This document shows, in pieces, positions 1 through 5,325 of a stretch of DNA of 5,325 nucleotides. The stretch is taken from NCBI GenBank assembly GCA_026996935.1, contig JALWJW010000125.1, positions 1 through 5,325 on the forward strand. Reading direction: 5' to 3'. Source of the stretch: Hyphomicrobiales bacterium (lineage in GTDB: Bacteria; Pseudomonadota; Alphaproteobacteria; Rhizobiales; Aestuariivirgaceae). A program made the translations under genes and the position numbers. Under the pieces are notes generated by a model. That model was not told the DNA's origin and did no database searches. It worked only from the letters and a program-made list of their open reading frames with translations. Numbering within the stretch: the stretch's first letter is position 1; every line of letters starts with the position of its first letter.

Positions 1-583
1 GTGCACCGCCAACCAGTACGGTATAATCATCGCGAATGCCTTTTTCGATCAGCGTATCAATGACAACTTTCATATAAGGCATGGTGGTGGTTAAAAGCGC
101 TGACATGCCCAAAATGTCGGGCTTGTGTTTTTCAATAGCGGCAAGATAATCCTCAACAGGGTTGTTGATACCAAGGTCAATAACCTCAAATCCAGCCCCT
201 TCCATCATCATGCCTACAAGGTTTTTGCCAATGTCGTGTATATCACCTTTAACGGTACCAATTACCATTTTACCAAGGCGAGGTGCTCCTGTTTCAATCA
301 ACAGCGGCCGCAAGATCTCCATGCCGCCTTTCATGGCACCGGCAGCTAAAAGAACTTCTGGCACAAACAAAATTCCATCGCGGAAATCAATACCGACAAT
401 GGCCATGCCTGACACAAGCGATTTGGTCAGAATATCATAAGGTGTCCAGCCGCGCTTGAGCAGGATCTGAACAGCCTCTTCAATCTCTTCTTTCAGACCA
501 TCATAAAGATCGTCATGCATTTGCTCGACAAGTTCTTCATCGTTCAATGTTGTTAGATCAAGGTCGTCTTCTTGGTCACTCAT
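1..583 (-). CDS. Corrinoid (B12)-binding methyl-carrier protein, C-terminus cut by window edge
   Basis: Translating the minus strand from the ATG at 583 gives 194 open codons to the window edge; the stop lies outside. Residues about 20-100 resemble the helical cap domain (B12-binding 2 type), and residues from about 104 begin the Rossmann-like B12-binding domain. The base-off/His-on signature is present: D114-x-H116-x-x-G119, then S161-x-L163, then G192-G193 at the edge. His116 should be the lower cobalt ligand. Known relatives are the small methyl-carrying corrinoid proteins of methylamine-type methyltransferase systems and the equivalent module of MetH. The gene is co-oriented with and 140 bp downstream of the Bmt-type gene, so it probably supplies methyl-cobalamin to that enzyme. 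The start is supported by GGAG at 590-593, six bases upstream. The N-terminus is acidic. Family assignment is firm; the physiological methyl donor cannot be read from this sequence. Confidence 0.93.
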   Translation of the reverse strand, partial: MSDQEDDLDLTTLNDEELVEQMHDDLYDGLKEEIEEAVQILLKRGWTPYDILTKSLVSGMAIVGIDFRDGILFVPEVLLAAGAMKGGMEILRPLLIETGAPRLGKMVIGTVKGDIHDIGKNLVGMMMEGAGFEVIDLGINNPVEDYLAAIEKHKPDILGMSALLTTTMPYMKVVIDTLIEKGIRDDYTVLVGGA

Positions 584-589
584 GTCTCA

Positions 590-634
590 CTCCAGATTTT
601 GCCCATTAAAGCAACGATAACGCTAAATTGTAAA
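590..634 (-). promoter_or_regulatory. Candidate sigma70-type promoter and RBS for the corrinoid protein gene
   Basis: On the minus strand, TTTACA (629-634) and TTTAAT (605-610) are separated by 18 bp, each matching 5 of 6 consensus bases. Transcription would begin near 598, leaving a leader of about 15 bases that still includes the Shine-Dalgarno GGAG at 590-593. This would give the corrinoid gene a promoter independent of the Bmt-type gene. Alphaproteobacterial promoters are degenerate and the region is AT-rich, so chance remains possible. Confidence 0.35.
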
Positions 635-723
635 TGTTCATACCGTTTTGCGGCAGGTAGCTAGGAAAAACCGACTTAACGCTTTCATTTCAAAAGCCTA
701 TTGAGCCTTGGCTAAACTCTTAT

Positions 724-1764
724 TTAAGCACTTGGCCGCCGGCGTCGACCTTTGCGTGCGGCAGGCTTTGCCCCGTGATTATGGCCACAACCGCCCGATT
801 TGGCAATTTCTGAAACTTCACCAAGCTTTTCAACGACGGTTTCAATGCTTGGCCGTTCCTGCTTTTTATAGCCTTCAAGAGCTTGGCGCATGGCGGCCAG
901 ATGGTCATATGATGTACCACAGCAACCACCAATAATGCGCGCGCCTGCATCAAGGGCAAGGCGGGCATAATCAGCCATCAGTTCCGGGGTGCCGGAATAA
1001 TGAATCTCGCCCTCTTTAAATTCAGGGATTCCACAATTACCTTTAGCGACAACAATTGCATCAGGTTGCGCTTTGGTGATGCCCAAAACCGTGCCGATAA
1101 GTTCAGATGCCCCCGTGCCGCAATTGGCACCCATTGCTATGGGATTGCCGGCTACGTTGGCCATAAAGTCGGCAAATGCTTCAGGAGTAATGCCCATCAT
1201 AGTGCGTCCGTTGGTGTCAAAACTCATGGTGCCAACAATCGGCAAACCCAATCCGGAACAACCTTCGATCGCGGCTTTCATTTCATCTTCTGCCGATATG
1301 GTTTCAATCCAGAAAACATCGACACCGCCAGCTTTTAAGCCTTCTGCCTGTTCCTTAAATGAGGCAACACCTTCTTCGTACGAAAGTTCACCAATCGGTT
1401 GGAAAATCTCACCCGTTGGGCCAATTGAACCGGCGACAATAACAGGGTGTTCAACGCTATCAGCTTCAGCCCGGGCCAATTGTGCCGCCGCCTTGTTGAT
1501 TTCAAAAACCTGATCTTGTGCATCATGCAGTTTTAACCGATGACGGCCGCCGCCAAACGTATTGGTTAAAATAATGTCAGACCCGGACTCAATGAACTTG
1601 CGATGCAAAGTTCGCACTTTTTTGGAGTCTTCGCGGTCAAGGTTCCACATCTCTGGCGCGTCACCAGACATCAAACCCATATCAAAAAAGTTTGTTCCCG
1701 TTGCCCCGTCAGCCAAAAGCCATTCGCGCTCATCTAACAGTGCTTGCAAGGTTGTTTTAGACAT
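724..1764 (-). CDS. bmt: Bmt-type homocysteine S-methyltransferase (zinc- and probably corrinoid-protein-dependent)
   Basis: This 346-residue protein belongs to the homocysteine S-methyltransferase (MetH N-terminal/BHMT) family. It transfers a methyl group to homocysteine, making methionine in the cytoplasm. Visible signatures are DGATGT at 19-24, TNTFGG at 67-72, GSIGPTGE at 112-119, and the three zinc ligands expected of the family: Cys215 in GANCG and Cys281-Cys282 in GGCCG. The domain ends near residue 300; a tail follows with a GCGHNHG stretch (325-331) and an arginine run at 340-343. Relatives in rhizobia are named Bmt and annotated betaine-homocysteine methyltransferase. The adjacent corrinoid carrier instead suggests methyl-cobalamin as direct donor, making this the homocysteine module of a split MetH. 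These alternatives cannot be separated by sequence. The ATG at 1764 has only a weak GGATG Shine-Dalgarno; upstream ATGs at -10 and -14 are out of frame. Confidence 0.92.
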   Translation of the reverse strand: MSKTTLQALLDEREWLLADGATGTNFFDMGLMSGDAPEMWNLDREDSKKVRTLHRKFIESGSDIILTNTFGGGRHRLKLHDAQDQVFEINKAAAQLARAEADSVEHPVIVAGSIGPTGEIFQPIGELSYEEGVASFKEQAEGLKAGGVDVFWIETISAEDEMKAAIEGCSGLGLPIVGTMSFDTNGRTMMGITPEAFADFMANVAGNPIAMGANCGTGASELIGTVLGITKAQPDAIVVAKGNCGIPEFKEGEIHYSGTPELMADYARLALDAGARIIGGCCGTSYDHLAAMRQALEGYKKQERPSIETVVEKLGEVSEIAKSGGCGHNHGAKPAARKGRRRRPSA

Positions 1765-1975
1765 TGTTTTTCATCCATAAAATTTACATGACACCTTATG
1801 ACATAAAGAAACCTTTATATGAAGTGTTTTTTTAAGATGCGCGGATTCGCCAATATTGTTTTAAAAAGTCGATCTTGGTGCACATTATGTCGCGTAAATC
1901 ACACTTAACAATCATCAGACGGGACACTCTTGGGGTCAGAACTCATTAATGTGCAGCCAAGTTAAAGAGGTGGAT
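1765..1975. promoter_or_regulatory. Divergent control region between bmt and the metV-like gene
   Basis: This AT-rich 211-bp gap must hold the promoters for two divergent transcripts. It contains TTATG-A-CATAA (1796-1806), a perfect 5-bp inverted repeat around one base. Overlapping it is ATAAAG-AAAC-CTTTAT (1803-1818), a 6-bp inverted repeat. ATGACA occurs twice, at 1788-1793 and 1798-1803, ten base pairs apart, about one helical turn. A weak leftward promoter candidate is TTGTTA (1906-1911), 16 bp, CATAAT (1884-1889), which would give bmt a leader of more than 100 bases. I see no convincing rightward promoter and cannot match the region to a known SAM or SAH riboswitch by eye. A regulator-binding role for the repeats is inference. 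Confidence 0.45.
1965..1973 (+). promoter_or_regulatory. Strong ribosome binding site that fixes the metV-like start at 1976
   Basis: AAAGAGGTG at 1964-1972 matches 8 of 9 bases of the ideal AAGGAGGTG, and its GAGG core ends five bases before the ATG at 1976. The in-frame ATG at 1949, nine codons earlier, lacks a well-placed Shine-Dalgarno, and the nine extra residues would overlap this RBS. The MYSVR start also resembles the N-terminus I remember for related proteins. Confidence 0.8.
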
Positions 1976-2623
1976 ATGTATTCAGTACGTATATTTTGTG
2001 CGCGCCATGCCCGCGTGTTTGAAAAGACATATACTGTTTTAGAAAGCCTTTTTGTGCTGCTGCATCCAATACTAAACAAATTGGGCTACAATCGACTGGA
2101 AAAGCCCGTTGCAATAATAGAAAAACTGACCAAAGGTTTTCTGTTTGACTGCCAGATGTGTGGGCAATGTGTGTTGTCTTCAACGGGCATGTCATGCCCG
2201 ATGAATTGCCCTAAAAACGTGCGCAATGGCCCGTGCGGCGGCGTGCGCGAGGGAGGCTTTTGCGAGGTTAATTCTCATATGCGCTGCGTATGGGTTGAAG
2301 CATGGAACGGGGCAGGTCGAATGACATCAGGCCTTGAGCGTATCAGGGCTGTTCAACCACCAGTAAACCGCGAACTTGCCGGCTCATCAAGTTGGTTGCG
2401 CGTGGTAAGAGAAAAGGCCGAGCTGCGACTTTCATTAAAGCAGCAGGCAAAACAGGGTGGACCTGATCTGGCAAAAGCCGAAATGGCCAATGCCTTTTCA
2501 GATGCGCGAAAAAACCACCCCGGCGTTGCCCCGCTTGCCACTGAGCCAAAAGCAGCATTAGCTGAACAAGCTGTTGTTGAGCAAACCAGTGTTCACAAAA
2601 CCCATAAAGCAGCTTCGCAATGA
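1976..2623 (+). CDS. MetV-like protein, methylenetetrahydrofolate reductase C-terminal domain family
   Basis: This 215-residue protein is cysteine-rich. Residues 1-55 are mostly helical in character, ending in KGFLFD. The core carries eight conserved-looking cysteines: C59, C62 and C65 (CxxCxxC), C74 and C78 (CPMNC), C87 in NGPCGGV, C96 and C104, followed by VWVEAW. This pattern is that of the MTHFR C-terminal family, whose acetogen member MetV partners MetF. The cysteines should hold an iron-sulfur cluster or zinc; sequence alone does not decide. Residues from about 145 are rich in Ala, Gln, Lys and Glu and look disordered. The stop overlaps the metF start by ATGA, so translation is probably coupled and the products likely form a complex. 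Related alphaproteobacterial proteins are sometimes annotated 'virulence factor', which nothing here supports. An in-frame start at 1949 is possible but less likely. Confidence 0.85.
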   Translation: MYSVRIFCARHARVFEKTYTVLESLFVLLHPILNKLGYNRLEKPVAIIEKLTKGFLFDCQMCGQCVLSSTGMSCPMNCPKNVRNGPCGGVREGGFCEVNSHMRCVWVEAWNGAGRMTSGLERIRAVQPPVNRELAGSSSWLRVVREKAELRLSLKQQAKQGGPDLAKAEMANAFSDARKNHPGVAPLATEPKAALAEQAVVEQTSVHKTHKAASQ

Positions 2624-3603
2624 TTAAAGTGCAAACGCCAGAGCCTTTTGACCCCTTGATGCAAGAACCGCTTTTGCCACCCAAAGGCCATTATTCAGCC
2701 AGCAAACTGGAACGAGTTTTAAGGGCAGGGCACTTTGCCGTGACATCAGAACTTAACCCACCCGATTCTGCCGACCCGCGCGATGTGTTAAAAGCCGCTG
2801 AACCATTGATTGAGGTGGCCGATGGGATTAACGCCACCGATGCATCAGGGGCCAATTGCCATATGTCATCCATGGGCATTTGTTCATTGCTTTCACGTGC
2901 CGGCCAAGGCGTTGTTTTTCAAATTTCCTGCCGTGATCGCAACCGCATTGCTATACAAGGCGATGTGCTTGGCGCAGCGGCCATGGGCGTTGGTGCGGTC
3001 TTGTGTTTAACTGGTGATGGCGTTGGTGTTGGCGATCAGCCAGGGGCAAAAGCTGTGTTTGATTTTGACAGTATTTCACTGTTGCGAACTCTAAAAACCA
3101 TGCGCGATGAAGGTGTGTTTTTATCTGGCCGCAAACTCTCCACCCCGCCAAAAATATTTTTAGGTGCTGCAGAAAACCCATGTGTTGAACCGCTTGAATG
3201 GCGCGCTGATCGATTGGAAAAGAAGGTCGAGGCTGGTGCTGACTTTATACAGACCAATTACATATTTGATGTCGATCGGTTTGAGCGTTTTATGGAAAAA
3301 GTCAGAGCCAGAGGACTACACAAAAAAGTATTTATACTTGCAGGTGTTGGCCCATTGGCCTCAGCAAAGGCTGCGCGTTGGATGCGGACCAATGTACCAG
3401 GTATTCATATTCCCGATAGCGTCATTGAACGCTTGGAAAACGCCGATAACCCCGGCCGGGAGGGTAAGGAAATATGCATCGAACTGGTTAAGAAAATGCG
3501 TCGGATAAATGGTGTGGCCGGTGTTCACATTATGGCCTATCGCCGCGAACATATGGTCAATGAAATCATCGAAGAATCTGGCGTTCTAAAAGACCGTTTG
3601 TAA
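2620..3603 (+). CDS. metF: MetF-type 5,10-methylenetetrahydrofolate reductase
   Basis: This 327-residue protein is a flavin-dependent (beta/alpha)8-barrel reductase that interconverts 5,10-methylene-H4folate and 5-methyl-H4folate. A 25-30-residue extension precedes the barrel. Family landmarks are TSELNPP (42-48), where Glu44 aligns with catalytic Glu28 of E. coli MetF; CLTGD (129-133), where Asp133 aligns with folate-contacting Asp120; GAAENP (182-187); and QTNYIFD (211-217). By my hand alignment, Asn213 falls where E. coli has Gln183, though Gln211 nearby may serve. The ending, with GIHIPD and a long helix, is close to the usual family length. It belongs to the divergent MetF branch that travels with a MetV-like subunit, so its electron donor may differ from the NADH of E. 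coli MetF. Shine-Dalgarno is weak; the ATGA overlap implies coupling to the upstream gene. The preferred in vivo direction is not determined. Confidence 0.92.
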   Translation: MIKVQTPEPFDPLMQEPLLPPKGHYSASKLERVLRAGHFAVTSELNPPDSADPRDVLKAAEPLIEVADGINATDASGANCHMSSMGICSLLSRAGQGVVFQISCRDRNRIAIQGDVLGAAAMGVGAVLCLTGDGVGVGDQPGAKAVFDFDSISLLRTLKTMRDEGVFLSGRKLSTPPKIFLGAAENPCVEPLEWRADRLEKKVEAGADFIQTNYIFDVDRFERFMEKVRARGLHKKVFILAGVGPLASAKAARWMRTNVPGIHIPDSVIERLENADNPGREGKEICIELVKKMRRINGVAGVHIMAYRREHMVNEIIEESGVLKDRL

Positions 3604-3619
3604 ATCTGACAAAGATTTA
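3601..3619. repeat. Short inverted repeat spanning both convergent stop codons
   Basis: TAAATCT (3601-3607), a 5-base loop, then AGATTTA (3613-3619) form a perfect 7-bp inverted repeat. Its left arm starts with the metF TAA and its right arm ends with the reverse-strand TAA of the GFA gene. With one G-C pair and no T-tract it would be a poor terminator; it may simply reflect the mirrored stop codons. Confidence 0.4.
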
Positions 3620-4039
3620 GTCATCAAATGCTGGATAATCATCGCTGTGAGTTTCAAATTGAAGTTCATCGCGGTTTATAGAGTAATAATCAGCCTTTTC
3701 ACCGACATAAATATGACCCCAGAACTCTAATTTTACATCATCGTTCATCGTACCGGCTGTGATAGAAATGGTTGCAGAGTTGTCATATTGCCAAAACAGG
3801 TTTGTCCCGCAATGTGAGCAAAACCCGCGCCGTGCCTGCTTGCTACTGCGGAACCATTTAAGCCCGGCATCATTAGTTAATTTGAAATTGCTTAACAACG
3901 AGGCCGTTGCAGCCATAAAGTTTCCTGTTATGCGTCGGCATTCGCGGCAGTGGCAGGCAACAACGGGACGCAACTTTCCTGTTGTTTCAAAGGTGACAGC
4001 CCCGCATTGACAATGGCCTTTATTGACTTGTTCAGCCAT
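3617..4039 (-). CDS. GFA-family (glutathione-dependent formaldehyde-activating enzyme-like) zinc protein
   Basis: This 140-residue protein has the complete GFA cysteine pattern: C10-x-C12, then C29-H-C31-x-x-C34, then C74-x-x-C77-G. In the Paracoccus Gfa structure the first and last pairs bind a structural zinc and the middle triplet a second, catalytic zinc; all seven cysteines are kept here. Length is typical for a short family member. The namesake binds glutathione and was linked to S-hydroxymethylglutathione formation, but most relatives have no proven activity, so a formaldehyde role is only a family-level possibility. The gene converges on metF and is not in its operon, so their proximity is weak functional evidence. 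The ATG at 4039 is supported by GAGGG at 4047-4051, seven bases upstream. The acidic C-terminus ends DDYPAFDD. Confidence 0.88.
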   Translation of the reverse strand: MAEQVNKGHCQCGAVTFETTGKLRPVVACHCRECRRITGNFMAATASLLSNFKLTNDAGLKWFRSSKQARRGFCSHCGTNLFWQYDNSATISITAGTMNDDVKLEFWGHIYVGEKADYYSINRDELQFETHSDDYPAFDD

Positions 4040-4098
4040 ATTTGAGCCCTCATTGGATTTGAGCTATCAAGCTATGTCAAATAACGTGCCAAGACAAC

Positions 4099-4131
4099 AA
4101 AAAACGGCCTTTCTGTTAAGGAAAGGCCGTT
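4099..4131 (-). terminator. Intrinsic terminator of the TadG-like gene
   Basis: AACGGCCTTTC (4103-4113) and GAAAGGCCGTT (4121-4131) form a perfect 11-bp stem with a 7-base loop. On the minus strand the stem runs directly into a U-rich tract (complement of the A run at 4099-4104 and the A-rich bases before it). It begins 17 bases past the stop codon at 4148. The plus-strand side lacks a good T-tract, so it acts in the leftward direction and insulates the GFA gene from the upstream transcript. Confidence 0.9.
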
Positions 4132-4147
4132 GAATTTGTGTAGAAGA

Positions 4148-5325
4148 TTATTTTGCCAGGAACATATCTCTTGCAAGTTTTGCGGTGATGCCCTGAAACG
4201 ATGAGATCAACTCATTTTTTGTATTGGCATCATAAAAGTCATCAGAACTTGTTGCGCAATTTTCAAGTCGCGTTTCTGTATCAGTATCGTATAAGTCATA
4301 TGAAATGGTCAAAATACGGATGCCTTTGGCTTTAATATTTGTGCATAAAGTCTCAAGATTGTCTTCACCCTGATAGGAACTGTAAGCACCTCCGGGACCA
4401 AATGCTTTGGTTGTTTGTTGCCCGTCAGTCAGCAGAATAATTGCTTTTTCTGTATCTTCCGTATTGTAGGCGACACCATTGGTGAACGGTGCCTGAGGTG
4501 ACAATAAGTGAAAGCCCATTTCCATTCCAACCGCAATGTGCGTACCCCCATAAGGCGACATGGACAGGATTTTGTTATAAGTGTCAGTGTGTTGGTCTGT
4601 TAGATCTTGAACCTCAAGATTTCTCCAGCCGCTGTAAGAGCCGCAATTATAGCGATAGTTTTCCCAGCCCTGGTAAAAACCCCAGCGGTTAGGGTTGTTG
4701 CTGTATTGCTGATACACTTGGCCAAACTTGGATTTGTGCCGTTTATTGTTTAAGTTTGTTGGTGTGGAATCGCTTAAGTTATACGGGTATTTGCGGTCAC
4801 GTGTGCAACTGGCACGATTGCCATTGCCCTTAAAACCATACCAGTACTTTTTCGGCATCGTTGCAAAGACTTCAGAGGAAAATGGTACAACGCCAAATTT
4901 TACATAGTCATTGGTTTTTTCTTGCGACAACGCGCTAACCAGTTTGGCAGCCTGATCGCGCATGGTGATGTATTTGCGTTCACCACCAAGCCACCAGTTC
5001 ATGGAACCTGAATAGTCCATGACCATAACGATCTCGCCTTTGTGTTCACGGGTAAAAGCGGGCAGGGCAACCGATGTGCCAAAACTGCCGGTTGCTTCTT
5101 CTCCGTTACTACCATTGCTTTCGCCTTCAAAGCTGTTGGTAAGCTTCATCGAGTCAAATCCAACGACCTTCATAATTGTCGTTCGAACCTCCGCATTGAT
5201 TGAAACAGACATAGTGCCGGTTGCATAGTCTACTTTAACTTTGACTTGCGGATTTCCGATAAGGTCTTTTGATTTATTGTGATCAAAAAAGTCCTGTGCA
5301 GCTTTTTCATAAGCAGCTTTGTTAG
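4148..5325 (-). CDS. TadG-like protein with von Willebrand factor A domain, N-terminus outside window
   Basis: The frame stays open from the stop at 4148 to the window edge, giving 391 visible residues; the ATG at 5212 is internal, because the 37 residues before it continue the family pattern (DFFDHNK, LIGNPQVKVKVD, ATGTMSVS). This is the segment that follows the Flp pilus-assembly TadG-like N-terminal helix, so signal or membrane anchor and true start should lie beyond 5325. The VWA metal site is complete in visible numbering: D103-x-S105-x-S107, T261 in GGTH, and D300 in LTDG. The C-terminus (CATSSDDFYDA, then a helical LISSFQGI) is typical of TadG-like proteins. Between the first two metal motifs lies an insertion rich in Tyr, Trp, Asn and Gly (about residues 155-250). 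Expected to be anchored in the inner membrane or envelope and to aid Flp/Tad pili or adhesion; no other tad gene is visible. Confidence 0.88.
   Translation of the reverse strand, partial: NKAAYEKAAQDFFDHNKSKDLIGNPQVKVKVDYATGTMSVSINAEVRTTIMKVVGFDSMKLTNSFEGESNGSNGEEATGSFGTSVALPAFTREHKGEIVMVMDYSGSMNWWLGGERKYITMRDQAAKLVSALSQEKTNDYVKFGVVPFSSEVFATMPKKYWYGFKGNGNRASCTRDRKYPYNLSDSTPTNLNNKRHKSKFGQVYQQYSNNPNRWGFYQGWENYRYNCGSYSGWRNLEVQDLTDQHTDTYNKILSMSPYGGTHIAVGMEMGFHLLSPQAPFTNGVAYNTEDTEKAIILLTDGQQTTKAFGPGGAYSSYQGEDNLETLCTNIKAKGIRILTISYDLYDTDTETRLENCATSSDDFYDANTKNELISSFQGITAKLARDMFLAK

Noticed and set aside
125..440. Two plus-strand open frames of 74 and 92 codons
   Set aside because: They lie antisense to the corrinoid protein gene, whose reverse-strand frame carries the complete B12 signature; the plus-strand translations show no recognisable domain.
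1000..1513. Plus-strand open frames of 112 and 146 codons
   Set aside because: Both are antisense shadows of the Bmt-type gene, with no plausible domain content.
1949..1975. Upstream in-frame ATG for the metV-like gene
   Set aside because: It lacks a well-spaced Shine-Dalgarno, and the nine added codons overlap the strong ribosome binding site serving the ATG at 1976.
1765..1975. SAM or SAH riboswitch ahead of the methionine-related genes
   Set aside because: Expected from the gene content, but I found no convincing paired stems or conserved core by eye; a covariance-model search of both strands would decide.
3451..3460. Perfect 10-bp palindrome CCCGGCCGGG
   Set aside because: It lies inside metF, encodes ordinary residues and has no flanking T-tract or second copy; chance GC-rich palindrome.
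4040..4064. Direct repeat ATTTGAGC at 4040-4047 and 4057-4064
   Set aside because: Only two 8-bp copies in an AT-rich leader, with the first touching the GFA start codon; no symmetry or third copy to suggest an operator.
4052..4080. TTGACA (4075-4080) and TCCAAT (4052-4057) with a 17-bp spacer on the minus strand upstream of the GFA gene
   Set aside because: The expected transcription start near 4045 would leave the good GAGGG Shine-Dalgarno (4047-4051) outside the transcript, so either the -10 call or the promoter is wrong.

Overview
The window looks like a chromosomal segment of an alphaproteobacterium of moderate G+C content, possibly a marine member of the Hyphomicrobiales. That placement rests on remembered resemblance of the Bmt-type methyltransferase, the MetV-like cysteine protein and the TadG-like protein to alphaproteobacterial families; no search was run. 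No rRNA, tRNA, CRISPR array, insertion sequence or phage gene was seen.

Positions 1-3603 hold a methyl-group/one-carbon module built around a 211-bp divergent control region (1765-1975). Leftward lie a Bmt-type homocysteine S-methyltransferase (724-1764) and a corrinoid-binding methyl carrier (1-583, cut by the window edge). These match the homocysteine and cap/B12 modules of cobalamin-dependent methionine synthase (MetH), but as separate proteins. Rightward lie a small cysteine-rich protein of the methylenetetrahydrofolate reductase C-terminal family (MetV-like, 1976-2623) and a MetF-type reductase (2620-3603), joined by a 4-bp ATGA overlap. The simplest reading is 5,10-methylene-H4folate to 5-methyl-H4folate (MetV/MetF), then methyl transfer to the corrinoid protein, then to homocysteine (Bmt), giving methionine. 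The same parts could run in reverse to oxidise methyl groups taken from compounds such as glycine betaine. The enzyme linking methyl-H4folate to the corrinoid protein, and any corrinoid-reactivating protein, are not in the window.

Positions 3617-4039 (minus) encode a GFA-family zinc protein that converges on metF with only 13 bp between the stop codons. Positions 4148-5325 (minus, 5' end outside the window) encode a TadG-like protein with a von Willebrand factor A domain and an intact metal-ion-dependent adhesion site. It is followed by a strong intrinsic terminator at 4099-4131, which separates it from the GFA gene.

The gene families are individually known. The points most worth a second look are the compact divergent split-MetH/MetVF arrangement, the MetV-like subunit with no visible electron-transfer partner, the symmetric elements in the divergent promoter region, and the aromatic/Asn-rich insertion in the VWA protein.
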